Shown here: positions 13,001 through 24,200 of the stretch, in pieces
Position numbering within the stretch: position 1 is the stretch's first letter
Layout: each line of letters starts with the position of its first letter
Origin: Phallusia mammillata
Lineage: Eukaryota; Chordata; Ascidiacea; Phlebobranchia; Ascidiidae
DNA: 64,000 nt
Direction: 5' to 3'
Assembly (NCBI GenBank): GCA_003260075.1
Contig: QLIY01000335.1
Coordinates: 62,001 to 126,000 of the forward strand
Translations under genes and position numbers: made by a program
The notes under the pieces: generated by a model
Database searches by the model: none
What the model was told of the DNA's origin: nothing
What the model saw: the letters and a program-made list of their open reading frames with translations, nothing else

Positions 13001-15877
13001 AAAATGTCAGAAGGAAAAGGCTACCAGACTAATGCCATTATGCAGTGTTGCATACAGATCATGTTTTTACTATGTTGTACTGTGGCAAAAATTAAATGTT
13101 GCAACCTTTACCCTTTGAATATGTAAATGAAAGTAACCACCCTATGACATGTAGTCAGCATTAAAAAGACAATTTTACAATGCCACTACCTATAGGCGCC
13201 CACTTGCTAAAATGGGCAGGGAGAGGCAGAACGTCGCAAAATATTCAACACTCCTCTATAATGTTTACAGCGATTCTACCTCTGTAATAAATACAAAACA
13301 TGCTTTATATTTCCAACAAGAAATTGCACTTGCATCTAGCTTAGCCATCATAATAATCATTTACTATGTTTCAAAGTCGTTTGTTACATTTCCTTATAAG
13401 TGAGCACCAGTGTCACTACCAGACATTTGCCATTTTTTATGAGATATTTTGGCATGTTTAAAGTGCTTAAATTTTTTTTAGCACACTGCAAGGGATTTTT
13501 ATGGAACTGATGGAAAATTAACCAAATCAGACTCTGGTCTTTGGGTCAATGCATTTGACTACAATGCTTTCAAGATTAATCTTGGTCCAGAAGTTTTGTT
13601 TACAGAACCTGTGCATGAATGTGAAGGTACTGATATCTTGTTTGTATCCTTCTAGCGTACTGTACAGCACAGTTAGAAGTTAATTTCTGATAAAAATGAC
13701 CAGAAAAGCACAGAATACTTTTTTAGAAGATGTTAAGTTTCCATTTGGTCTTTAATGAAATCCAAAACATATTGAGAAATTAACAATTTTTTGATTGTGT
13801 TTTTATTGCCTTTAAGTAGCATTACAATATCTTTCCATAAAATATACTGTATCTAGCAGCAGCAGCATATGTTTGTATTGAGACAGGTTTAACAATTCCA
13901 AAAGTATTTTTTTTTTTATAAAACTGCAACAATGTAGGTACCTATGTGGTGCTCTAATTTTCTTTACAATTTGTCCAGCAGATAAAAAACAAACAAACCT
14001 ACAAACAGGAAAATGCACATTGTTTGCTGTAAGCTAAAATTAAACCAACATTTTTTTTCTATTTTTCTACAGGCCTATTTTGTCACTGGCCGTTTGTTGT
14101 ACCAGTTGATAAACTCGTCAAACATCCAAAGTATCTTCCTGCAAAACCTCCAATCACTAAAAAAATACAAAAGCAACCACTAGTTTTCAGCATTGGAGAT
14201 CGCAAAGATACTATGATATTAGGTAGGTGAATTAAATTGAGTTAATTTCCAGACTGCATGTTAGTTAAAATACCACTTGTTAGAAGCACTTGCTAACATG
14301 AAAAAGTCACCCTATGTGTAATTTACTTAAAAAGTAATAAATAGAAGAAATTTTGTTTTGTTTGTTAAGAAAAGCAATTTTTTGTTCTATTTTTCTATTT
14401 TTAGCTGTTTAAACAAAGTGTTAAAAAAGATTTTGAAATTCATTTTAAAAATTAACATACATTCTGCCCACAAACCTTTTTAAGCACATGTAGCTACCAT
14501 AAGTACTATTTTACACAGATGTAGGTGTCCCAAATTTTTTTTAATACACATCTAGAAAATAAAGTATTTATAAAAATATTTATGCCCCAAAACTAATTTG
14601 TGTGTATGTCGGCCACAGCTATTTTTCAAGCATACTTATGGCTCACTAACCATTTTATTTATAGGTATATAAGTACCGTAAATGTTGTTCACACATATTT
14701 GTGTACAAACTATTTAGAACCACTTAATGTGGCCAAGCCAGCTATATCGTTAACCGGTTTTGACTGTTTCTTATTAGTAAGATATTTGTATTTTTCAGAA
14801 AACTCCACAACCAGAATTTACAAGTCCAGATTTGAATTTACAATGTCTGGTCCAGATCATATGTCACTTTGCTTGGGCCCGTTGTCTTCATCCAATAAAG
14901 CAGTTCGACTTTCTGATTGGTCGATTGAAGATGACATTGACTCCGGCCGAGCCAAACCCTCTGCTGTATCTACTGGTTAGATCTTTTTCTACAATCCCTT
15001 TATTCATTATTAAATATATGTAACTGTTTGTTTCAATTATAATAAGTCAGGCTTTCCAGATATCCCAGCAAAGAAACAAAGCCATAGAAGTTGCATAAAA
15101 CAGAATATTTTTCTTATTTGAACAGTGGACAAAACTGGTAAATTAAGTATTGTCAACATCAGTGAATAAATATTTGTAAAGAAAATTGTATCCATTTAAA
15201 TACACAGCATAGAAAAAAAAGAAAGGATAGGTAATAAATGCATTTTGAGCTACATGTATGGTAAATTTGTTTTAAGTTTATTCAGTGGTACTTTAATTTG
15301 ACACAAAGTCATTTGTGTAAATAATAGAATAAAACTCATGTAGACAACATTTTTTTCTGATCGAATTGAGAAATATGAGAGTGCAAATAAAATCAGACAC
15401 CAAGATACAGTTTCAATTGCACTGACAAGTTAATGTGTTGAATACATGATTCCAAAATGTATTTTATATAAAATTGGAAAAGGTTGCAAGCAAAAACTTT
15501 GGGACGCCCTGTTTTTGATTCTGTTTAGCTAAAAATTTTAAAACAAATTATTAAAACTGAATGTAATCTTATATTTCTCAACAGGTGTCCCTGGTCGTTT
15601 CTACACTGAGTGGTTTTTCATCTACTATGGATCTGGTTTGCACCAAACGACACCATGGCAGCCATGGTTTGAACTGACTATCATAGAAGACATCAGCAAG
15701 CCCCAGGATGCCACTGGACCTGTTTTGGAAGTTGCAGCGTCAGCACATTACTACTCAGAATCAAATGAAATCCCAGTCCCTTCTTTCACACCAGAGCTAG
15801 AGAATGTGATCAGCAAACTTCATGAATGGGTCACACCAGTTTCATGGGCATCGCTGTATAAAAACTACTTGCTTTAA
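1081..15877 (+). CDS. ERMP1: ERMP1, endoplasmic reticulum metallopeptidase 1 (M28 family), 16 exons
   Basis: A multipass ER membrane zinc peptidase of the M28 family, called Felix-ina in mammals. Exons: 1081-1171, 2346-2526, 3542-3698, 3771-3918, 4901-5073 (alternative end seen in the 5141-5209 copy), 6198-6379, 7737-7858, 9408-9629, 10179-10420, 10794-10974, 11439-11667, 12300-12417, 13482-13626, 14073-14222, 14799-14975, 15585-15877. All phases agree and total 2811 nt (936 aa; human is about 904). A transmembrane segment lies near residues 50-68. The peptidase domain keeps likely metal and catalytic residues: H184 in NCHTDSV, D196 in GASDDAV, E231/E232 in NGAEEN, E258 in INLEAAG and H334 in YHTQYD. 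Exons 8-12 encode the hydrophobic multipass region, and exons 13-16 the lumenal-type C-terminal domain. Intron 6 uses a GC donor (6380-6381). Exons 5 and 8 have partial duplicates beside C10 tracts. The start follows a CAAAC context, and no upstream in-frame ATG was found. Confidence 0.94.
1690..1699. other. C10 tract between two copies of a ~85-base sequence
   Basis: Bases 1605-1689 and 1700-1787 are near-identical. ERMP1 intron 1. Confidence 0.9.
1971..1980. other. C10 tract
   Basis: Short shared words on either side (CATGATAGTATCTGAA near 1933 and 2031). ERMP1 intron 1. Confidence 0.8.
2606..2615. other. C10 tract inside ERMP1 intron 2
   Basis: What follows it (GGTTTTCACTGGCATATTTT) matches 3079 onward, so a few hundred bases present in the second copy are skipped here. 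Confidence 0.9.
2841..2850. other. C10 tract returning to the ERMP1 exon 2 end
   Basis: The sequence after it restarts at AGAATTAGCACGGTAATACA, a copy of the exon 2 end and donor at 2514. The short copy 2514-2840 and the longer 2851-3515 represent the same intron. Confidence 0.9.
4233..4335. repeat. Near-perfect inverted repeat with SINE-body sequence
   Basis: The two arms of about 45 bases (CCTATTAAAGGCATTATACC with GAATCAGCTGGTC, mirrored by GACCAGCTGATTC with AGTATAGTGCCTTTGATAGG) surround a short GC-rich loop. The arms match the body of the tRNA-headed SINE, so this looks like two SINE tails joined head to head. ERMP1 intron 4. Confidence 0.8.
4340..4520 (+). repeat. Dispersed repeat R4, two copies joined at a single N
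   Basis: Two units of about 95 bases, each with ATCGATAAGT, GGTCTGCATC, CGCTTCAGGGCTGATCCCAG and TGAATATATTCATC. They meet at an N at 4442, so at least part of the tandem may be an assembly effect. R4 words recur inverted near 9863-9905 and 51050-51100. Confidence 0.7.
4627..4636. other. C10 tract before a displaced fragment
   Basis: Bases 4637-4740 match 5722-5823 about 1 kb downstream and are bounded by C10 tracts on both sides. Confidence 0.9.
4742..4751. other. C10 tract after a displaced fragment
   Basis: The sequence then restarts with TCATCTTGGTTGTTTGTAAT, a copy of the sequence at 4408 and 4509. Confidence 0.9.
5130..5140. other. C11 tract after ERMP1 exon 5
   Basis: Separates complete exon 5 from a partial copy of its 3' part. 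Confidence 0.9.
5141..5209 (+). pseudogene. Partial second copy of ERMP1 exon 5
   Basis: Immediately after an 11-C tract, the 3' part of ERMP1 exon 5 (from NGAEEN to WAK) is repeated almost exactly. The first copy ends in CAT before GTAAAT; this one ends in CAG before GTAACA. Both donors are usable, so either could be the true exon end. The lack of an acceptor and of the 5' part of the exon marks it as a partial haplotype duplicate rather than an independent exon. Confidence 0.8.
6552..7686 (-). mobile_element. hAT-type element (same family as 24166-24565), split by another element
   Basis: Segments 6552-6706 and 7551 to about 7686 together match, in reverse orientation, most of the 24166-24565 element: a TAGGGATGCGC end, the repeated CCGAGCATC/GCTCGG words, the CCCTGCTAACATAC stretch, then on the far side GGTGATGTAAGGGACCTTG. 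The distal end is missing. Confidence 0.75.
6707..7550. mobile_element. 844-bp hAT-type element with 8-bp TSD gtctaaag
   Basis: Ends are CAGGGTTATTCAACGGGGG on the left and the inverted AAAAAGGTTGAAGACCCCTG on the right. The 8-bp sequence gtctaaag flanks both sides (6699-6706 and 7551-7558). It is rich in short GGGGGC words near both ends. No transposase frame is visible, so it is non-autonomous. It contains a single N (7126) beside a 20-odd-base duplication, so its true length is uncertain. Confidence 0.85.
8320..9000. repeat. Fragments of SINE-body sequence in ERMP1 intron 7
   Basis: GGCCAGGTGTATTGAAGGCG followed by CAGCCGGTCACC or ATACCGAATCAGCCAG, and later GGCCTGGTGTACTGTGA or GGCCTGGCATACCGTGA, recur in both halves of the duplicated intron. 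They match the 4233-4335 inverted repeat and the SINE bodies. Confidence 0.55.
8641..8650. other. C10 tract between two ~450-base copies of ERMP1 intron 7
   Basis: Bases 8187-8640 and 8651-9131 are alternative copies with many substitutions and a few small indels. Confidence 0.9.
9239..9306 (+). pseudogene. Partial first copy of ERMP1 exon 8, cut by a C10 tract
   Basis: A normal acceptor is followed by the first 68 bases of exon 8 ([11 protein letters not shown] region), which stop at a run of ten C. The full exon with its own acceptor then follows at 9408. The two copies differ by single substitutions, as alleles would. This copy lacks a donor and cannot be spliced as an exon. Confidence 0.85.
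9307..9316. other. C10 tract cutting ERMP1 exon 8 copy 1
   Basis: Bases 9145-9306 and 9317-9474 are copies. Confidence 0.9.
9863..9905 (-). repeat. R4 fragment
   Basis: GATCAGCCCTTAAGCATGCA and ACAGACCAGTGATCATGGC are the reverse of the R4 words at 4340. ERMP1 intron 8. Confidence 0.6.
9926..10089. mobile_element. 164-bp hAT-type MITE with TSD gtgccttc
   Basis: Inverted ends CAGTGTTTTTTTTAAGG and CCTTAAAAAAACCCTG, with the perfect 8-bp duplication gtgccttc at 9918-9925 and 10090-10097. The body repeats GCGGTCACCCAAA-like words. It lies in ERMP1 intron 8. No coding capacity. Confidence 0.85.
11722..11880 (+). repeat. Dispersed repeat R1
   Basis: Shares GCTGCAGAC, CCTATAAGGTCTCATC, GTGCAGCTGG, CAGTTTGTTGGGAGTAACAG and AATGCCACAAC, in order, with the other R1 copies. 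Family unnamed. ERMP1 intron 11. Confidence 0.8.
12599..12727 (+). repeat. Dispersed repeat R1, degraded
   Basis: GCTGCAGACA, CCTATAAGGTTTTATCAGTG, GCTGGTGACAAG, CAGTTTGTTAGGAGTA and AATGCCACAAC occur in order. ERMP1 intron 12. Confidence 0.75.
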
Positions 15878-16241
15878 CCTATATACCAAATACACTTCTT
15901 CTCATAGACTACATAGTAGATACTAAACCATCTGAGTTCATTTAAAATTGGTTCCTTTACAGGTTACGTTTCCAAAGGTTTTGCTGCTTAACTTTGAAAT
16001 GAACACAGTAAAAATGTAACCTAATCCCTTACAATACAAAGAATTGAATTTGGCTTTTAATGATGTAAAACGGACAAAAAGGCTTTGATAAAAATGTGTG
16101 TTGTATTGTTTGTTTGTACTGTTTTTTTCTTTCATGAACAAATTTGTTCAATCAGTGTTTCTAATTCCTACCACAGGAAGGCTATTTTACTATTAGTGAT
16201 CAAACTGTAAATATAGTCTGCCAAAGAAGTATAAATTTTGT

Positions 16242-16247
16242 AATAAA
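16242..16247 (+). promoter_or_regulatory. Poly(A) signal of ERMP1
   Basis: AATAAA about 365 bases after the ERMP1 stop codon and the first clear signal there, so the most likely 3' end. Further AATAAA-like hexamers occur downstream. Confidence 0.6.
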
Positions 16248-16249
16248 AC

Positions 16250-18190
16250 TATAAAAAGATGACGTACTTGCATGTAAGAGGAAGTAATTAAGTTGGTTAC
16301 TATAACATGTCACTCAATTAAATCACATTTTTTTATTGTGGCCTATGCACAAAAAAGTTCCTCACCTCTGCACTATATAAAACTTGTCATTGCACGACAA
16401 CTGTTGTTAGGGTAATTACTACTATTAGTTTAAATTATTTGTATTGCTCATCTGGGAATGCTTTGTATGTGGTGCTACATATGCAGACAAATCCAGTAAA
16501 TCGCGTATTTCGTTAAAATGATTATAAACTTAATTACAGGCTAGATAATTTGTCATTTAATTGGATAGAAAAGTTCGCCAAATTGGTTTTGCAATAACTG
16601 GATTTGGTTGTACACATAGCGTTGAAATGGACAAAAGCAAAAATAGTGTAATTTAAAATGTTTTTACCACATTACAATTCAAGCGTGTTTTGCCAATGCA
16701 GTTGGTAGTTTTCATGTCTTGAATCTATTTTGCTTGTTTCATTGTAGTGTTGCTTTATCTCTGGGACAGGGTATTTAGATATATACAACTTGTTGTAGTT
16801 TATTTTTGTTGCTTGTTGTATTGTTTGTATGGATTTTTTTGTTTATGTCAATGTAATAGGCAAATTTCAATCTAAAAACTTTTTAGCTATTGCCACACAA
16901 AATAGGGTAAATTGCACCGGGTAATTACATAATTTGTGAGAAAGCATTAGTATCTTATCACTTGTTAATAAAATAGTATGTTTAATCGCATATAAAGCTT
17001 AGAAAATTTATTATGCGCCTAACCAAATACATCGTCACTATGTCACCTGTAACATAGTGAACCCCCCCCCCATTTATTATGCGCCTAACCAAATACATCG
17101 TCACTATGTCACCTGTAACTTACCTAAAAATTACCCAATAGTGGTCATTTATGTATGTGTTAATAACATTGAACTTTGGGATTCGAATTTTAAAGTGTCC
17201 CAAATTTTGGCCTTGTCTGAACCTAGGTAATTTTTTTGAGAAAGCTAGTGCAAGTGTATAGTAACCCGAAAAATCTCTTTGTTTGCTGCTTTGAATACCA
17301 CAAGGTGTTGTATCGGTTTGTGTCTTTTTGATTTATGCATTTTTCAACTAAACAATGCAAAAACTATCTTGTAATATCTCAAACCTTTGGTAGTGACCCA
17401 AAAGTGGGATGTTATTTGATTTGGTTTGATAGTTGATTACTGTAGTTGATGAAACTGTGAACTGAGCATTGTAATTTATTGTATATTCGATTGGCATTTT
17501 GGACTTAAATTTTAGCAGCTAAAGTTATTTGATGGATGTCTACATGATGTCACAATACATTTTGGCAAAAATATTGTGTCAAAAAAAAAACTTTGATCGC
17601 CAAGATTTTGTTATTAGTTATGTCTAATAATTGAGTTGCTGCCAACAGAGGTTGAGAAGCATTGATGCATTTGAGCAAATGCTGCTTTTTGATTGTGTTA
17701 AAAATGATTGTTTTTGCACAAATCTTCAGTTTGTCAATCTTAATATTTCTTCATGTTATTGTGGTTGAGATTAAAACCATAGCAATTATGCAATAAAGCT
17801 AATTATTTTTATTAGCAAATTGAAACATTATCACCCAAATCGTAATGTTTTATTTTTGTGAATTTCAACACTGTTTTGTTTCAATGGTGACATAGTGTTT
17901 TATATTCACTTTCATATTGTTTGAAAAGATTTTTTTTCGAATTGTGCTAAAACTGATGTAGCATAACTGTTTGTTAAAGTATGCTGTGTGTATTAATTTT
18001 ATGTAATGTGAGCGTTTTTTAGCTATTCTTATATGTTTTTAAAGTTAATTGTAAATTTGTTATTGTCTAAAGTTCACACAAATAGCAATTTGTTAAAAAA
18101 AACTTCTTTAAAACGAGCTTGCTTTACACACGATGGTAGTTTTTCAAGAAGTATAATTTTCAAAACTTTATGCCTAATATGCGTTGTGTT
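16250..18190. other. ERMP1-MED16 intergenic sequence
   Basis: AT-rich DNA with no recognised exon. It holds a C10 tract (17062-17071) flanked by two copies of a roughly 50-base sequence. It ends at a strong polypyrimidine acceptor at 18203 upstream of the MED16 start. Confidence 0.6.
17062..17071. other. C10 tract in the ERMP1-MED16 spacer
   Basis: ATTTATTATGCGCCTAACCA and the following 40 bases occur on both sides. Confidence 0.9.
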
Positions 18191-18204
18191 TTTTTTTTTG
18201 CAGA
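18190..18204 (+). promoter_or_regulatory. Splice acceptor upstream of the MED16 start codon
   Basis: A run of T followed by GCAG lies 46 bases before the MED16 ATG. It is a textbook acceptor in the 5' leader, so MED16 either has an untranslated first exon or receives a trans-spliced leader. Spliced-leader trans-splicing is established in ascidians; choosing it here is inference. Confidence 0.6.
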
Positions 18205-18249
18205 GACATCTTAGGTTATGGAATGTGACATAAAAACATAGCGATAATA

Positions 18250-21200
18250 ATGGACCTAGTTTACAAAGTGAATTGGCCGCAGAGGTCAAACCCAATGTTG
18301 CCGGGTCATTGTGACATCATTATGTGTGCCTGGTCGTCAAGTAACCTCTTGGCTTTCACAGTTGAAAAACAAGTAAATGGTAAGAATGAGAAAATCAATT
18401 TTATTCTTGAAAATTGTTTTAGTCGGAAATAATGATGAGACCTTATCGGTCGAACAGTGTGCACTGTCTGCAGCTTATCATTTATTGGCTCTATGCTTTT
18501 TCATGAAATGTATTTTTATTAATTAATAAGTCTGCCAATTAATTTTACATGCAATGCTTTTATGTGTTTTTATTTTTTTGACCAAAAGTGATTTTATTTT
18601 TAAGTTTACCACCAGTATTACACAAACAAAGTCCTAATTTCATTTTTTAGGATTTCTGAAGCAATATGTCTGTGTGTTAAATCCGAATCAGCCGTGGGAC
18701 GTTTTCAAAACTCATTACAAAGGTGGAGAAATTACTTGTATACAATGGGATCACACAGGTAGGTTTGAATGTGTTGTTTCACATCAGGCAAAACCAAAGT
18801 TGTATTCTGAGCGACTGAACTTAAATATAAGTGTTTTAAACAGGTGTTTTTGAGTTGTGATGTATGTACCACCTCCAGATTATGTTTCATCTAGGGATCA
18901 AGCAAATTTTTATTTGCATTGATACTGACACTGATTGTCAATTGTAAAAAACAGCACAATCGGCAACTCCTCACAGCTCTTATTGTAACTAATCAGTGAC
19001 AATGCTCAATGTAGAAAAGCGGTTGCATCAAGCAAAATAACATTACAATAAACTTATCCACTGTTTGATAAATAAAAGGCCAATATCGATATTGGGTTCA
19101 CCCCTAGTTAAGCCCTGCTAAATAGCTTGATATATTGTCCTAAAATAATTGAGTTCATCTTTCAATTTTTTTTTGAATTTAATTGATATGCAACCATTAA
19201 ACATGAAATATATTTAAATACATATTACAATTTTTTTGTTCATGTGTGTTGACCAATCTTTAAAATGTGCCTAAAAATGTAACGTTTCTCGAAGGTACAA
19301 AGTTTTTGACTGGTGACTCTCATGGCCTATGTTGTCTATGGACAATGCCCAACTCGCTCATTAACATGTGGACGGCAAAGAGCAAACTCAGCATTGACTT
19401 GAAAGGTGAAGAAATAATTGCTGTCGGATGGCTACATCATGGAATCAGAGTAAGTTATCCAAATTGTTATGTGACATTCTGTTGATTTCTGATGTGAATT
19501 AAGCTAAAATAGGTATTGTCATTGTTAGGTATTCATTGTAAAACACTTTGTTGAACAAAAAGGAAAGTTTATGCAATATATCTGGCAACAACACTATATA
19601 CTTTTAACTGGTGTAACAAATTAAATTTGTGATATTTTTTCCCACAGGTATTATTCAACATTGAAAGATTGGAAGCCCCATATACCAGTGAGAAGTTTGA
19701 CCGAATGAAGTTTCGACCGTCTGTGATGCAATATGGAGGCAAACCAATGGATGGGTATAAAACCTTGTATTTTCATGTGTATCGAACTGATTTATCGGCA
19801 TTTTATAACATAATGTTTTTGGTTACTGCTAGTTTCGATGTTAAAAAATGCATGACCCACGAAACTTTTGCCATATACAAATTTCCCTTATGAATGACAG
19901 GTTTAATAAAAACAAAAAAGTGTACAAGTCTAATGCATTAAATGTATTTTTTATTTCCGTTTCGATACATTTTTACACACAAGGAACTAATCTGACCTGA
20001 ATTTAGATACATTTTTTTAAAAACCTTTGAAAATAAAAATATGATTTTTTTGTTGTGATCTAAAGAATGTGGCTTTTATAGTGATGATTTTTTAAAGGTT
20101 ATTTATTCTTTTCATTTCATCACAGCTACATTCTGGTAACTGGTACAGGATTAGTTACTGTTCGGCTTTTGAAATCTGAGACAGAAATCATAAAAGGTGA
20201 AGCAAATCTGAATATTTCAACCCACCAACAAATTGCTAACATCACTTTTACAAGTAAGTGGATTATAAAAACTTAGTTTTGTGTCTAAATTAAAAACTGT
20301 TCAGTGTGGTAAAATACATAAATAAGATGAACAAAACAGTTTGTTTCAAATATTCACATACGGTAAGTCTCAGCAAAAGTTCAACTGTTCAAGATAAAAA
20401 AAACTTTCATCAAATTTGTTTTCATGTTGATACAAGGATTATTTTTTCGGTAATTGCACTGTCTAAAGATCGTAAATCTCTTCCAGGTCTATTTGTTTAC
20501 AAAACCTCTTGGTTAATCACATAATCCATTTAATTGCATAAAAAAGCTTGATAAGTTTGCCATGTGTTTAATTTAATTCATCTTTTACTGTCAGACTACT
20601 GGATTTAAGGAAATTTCATTAACATACGAAAAGCACAAAACTAAGCATACTATATACATTAATTGTTATTTCTCTATGTACAGGTCAAGGAAAGATACTT
20701 ATTCTGACATCGGACGGTAATATCGATCATCTCATCCAATTTCACGAAATCTCAGTAATGTACGACTCTGAAGATGGAAAGTTAAACATTGAGGTGATTT
20801 AAGATTTTTACACAGATAAAAAAATAATATTTGCAACTAGCACAGTTGATTACTATTGTTGTATGATAAATTTACAAAATCATTAAATTATAAAAAAAAG
20901 GTGAATTATATCACAAAGCATTTGTAAATGATGTTTGCACACTAGATTTTGTCAAAAGTTTACAGAAAGTATTTTTATTCATAAATGCTTTTTGTAGGTG
21001 GAATCCCTACCAGGGCTTCCCATTCGCTCTGGCAAAGAAGATATTTCTTCATACACTCACATTTCACATGTTAACTTCTTTCCAAGAGAAAATGAGGACA
21101 AAATTCAAGTAGTGGTAAGTATTTTTTTTTGCAAATCATTTTTACGCATCCCAAAGGAATGAAAACATGTTGCTCTTTGTTATCAGTTTTGTTGCATTAA

Positions 21201-24200
21201 TCTGAAGCGAAAAACAAATCATCAATGCCACTAAATACATACTGTATGCATACAATCGGTGTAGCTGCAGCCTGCCTACCATATATCCACCAATTGTGCC
21301 CTCAACTTTGTCGCACTTTTTAAGGTCTGAACGTTTCGCAACTGCCCCCCCCCCTTGTTGCATTAATCTGAAGCGAAAAACAAATCATCAATGCCACTAA
21401 ATGCATACAATCGGTGTAGCTGCAGCCTGTCTACCATATATCCACCAATTGTGCCCTCAACTTTGTCGCACTTTTTAATGTGTGAACGTTGCGCAACTGT
21501 TTGCGGCCTGGTGAATATTTTAGCCCAATTGTGCTGCTACGATTTTGCCCCTGAACTAAACTCAACTCATAATAAAACTAAATTTGTTTTAAATACCATC
21601 TTAACTGAATATGTAATCTTGATCATAAAGCTACTATTAAAATTTGTTTCATGCTTTGGTTGATGATAAAAGTAAAGGTCATGCTAAACTTTTTTACGTT
21701 TGTGAACTTTTTGTACAGGTTTGTTTATCCGGACCATCAGGGTCCAAGTTTGTGAACTGGCTGTTGAGGAAAGATGTGACTCAACTGCACCGGATGTTTC
21801 AATCCATGACAGCTTCTGCCATTCCGAAATTAGATGAGCTTCGAAGTTGGCAGTTTGTTACACAATCTGCTGATTTGCCAAGGGTGGGATTGTTAGTTTA
21901 AAAAAATTCTTCAGACAGAACTATTGCAGTTTGTTTTTCTATTCTATTAGCATTTAATACCTTAACAGAAATAGAGTATTTCAAAAAGTAATTTATGCTG
22001 TTCATATACTCCACTAGTAAATGTTTTACTGTGCACCAATATGGAAATTAGAAGTTGATAAAAGCGTTGTCTACTTTTACCAATGTTTTTTTGTAATAAA
22101 AATGTATGTACCTCGCTTATTTTTGTTTATTTGTAAAGTCTTTTAAAAATCTTTATTATTATTATTTTATTCTTTTCATTTTCAGGTAACAAGTTTTTCG
22201 ATTCCCACCATTACAATCACTACTTCGTCGGCAAAAAGCAAACTTGGTGAAAATAATAAATTCTACAGTGGCTGTTGCATTGCTGTTGCACTGGCTGATA
22301 ACACGATCCAAATACTTCACAGGTAAAGTTGTTGAAAAAATTTCTGTGATGTTTTCAAATTCTGTACTGTGCAGTTTGTGGGTATTTTCTTTCATATAAA
22401 TGTGCTTTAGCAGTCTAACTTCTGTTTACAAAAAAGAAGGGGGCCCTGGAGACAGATGACTAACTACAGACTTTACGAAAAATGTTTCATGTTAGTTAAA
22501 ACTTTGCCTCGGATTGTATGGATAATGTTTATTACACTGAACAATCCAACTTTTAACTACTTCAATTATACCAAAACTAAATGGGTAAATTTGTTTATAC
22601 TTAACTGACTTTTGAGTTGGAAAAATGGGTTGGGTGCATGTGACATTTCTAAAACCTATTAAGAGTGACGTTTGTTGTTTTTAGCATTCTCTTGAACCCT
22701 CTAGTGGTGAAACATCTTCCAGAAACGACAACAACAAATGTAACCTCGCCAGGAAAGCGAGCTAAAACGACACAACCATCCTGTGTTCGAAGTGTCACTT
22801 TTTCTGCAATGTCTTGTGCACTGGTTAGTTAAGAGTTTTTGTTCATTTTCTTTATTCCCATGGTATCAGCTGTTGTCTCTCCGATTTTTGCTTTTAATTT
22901 AGCAGATGGTTAAATTTATTAGAGACAATCTATTTCCAAAATATTACAACACTTGTATGATTAAGTTAAAGTTTTACTTGGAGGTTGCTTCAATTCAAAA
23001 GTTGCATTGACTGTGGCATTTTGGCTGCTGCCTTTTTATCACATCTAATGGCCCAATTAACAACCAAAGACAAGTTTTAAAATATTTGCAGGAAATAATT
23101 GTTTGCATTAAGACCAGACCTAGTTGCCATCAAATGCTTAACGAAAAATTACTAGTTTATGAATTATTAGTTACAACATTTGTGGATTTGTACTGGTTGT
23201 TTTTTTCCAGAATTTGTACTCAGTATTGCTTCACGAAAATTTTTGTTCAGGTTACAATCGACAACTTGGGTAGTTTATCTCTGTACAAAGTTCCACCATG
23301 GTTGAACTCAACGAGGAATTCTGATTCTGAACAAGCGATGAAACAAATCGTTCATCTTCTTATTTATTGCCTGTTAACTGGACAGGAATGGTCAGTCAAG
23401 TTGCCATAATTTTCTTAGCTTAAACTTGCACTGTGTGTTAGGGATGTGCCAAAATTGCAAATGTTCTGTTTGGTCGAGCACTCCCCCCCCCCATTGACTG
23501 TGGCATTTTGGCTGCTGCCTTTTTATCACATCTAATGGCCAAATTAACAACCAAATACAAGTTTAAAAAGATTTGCATGAAATACTTGTTGGCAATTAGA
23601 TTCAAATGCTTAACAAAAAATTACTAGTTTATGAATCATTAGTTACAACATTTGTGGATTACAGGCACCTGCTAAAAGATTAGAGGCCCAATCATTTGTT
23701 ATCACGCGGTGTTTTCGTTGCGTTGTGACATGCTTGTGTTCCATTATTTTTTCCTTTGTTTATCGTGCACTGCACTAGTCGCATTCAGTGTTATTTACCC
23801 TGATGAAGACGACCTGTATAGGACGTTGGAATAAAATTAAAATTACATTTGCCAGAAGAGCTCTTTAAACTTGATACTATGCCTGGCAGCAATAGCTTAT
23901 ATATTTGTGGATTTGTACTGGTTGTTTTTTTTTCCAGAATTTGTACTCAGTATTGCTTCACAAAAATTTTTGTTCAGGTTACAATCGACAACTTGGGTAG
24001 TTTATCTCTGTACAAAGTTCCACCATGGCTGAACTCAACGAGGAATTCTGATTCTGAACAAGCGATGAAACAAATTGTTCATCTTCTTATTTATTGCCTG
24101 TTAACTGGACAGGAATGGTCAGTCCAGTTGCCATAATTTTCTTAGCTTAAACTTGCACTGTGTGTAAGGAATGTGCCAAAATTGCAAATGTTCTGTTTGG

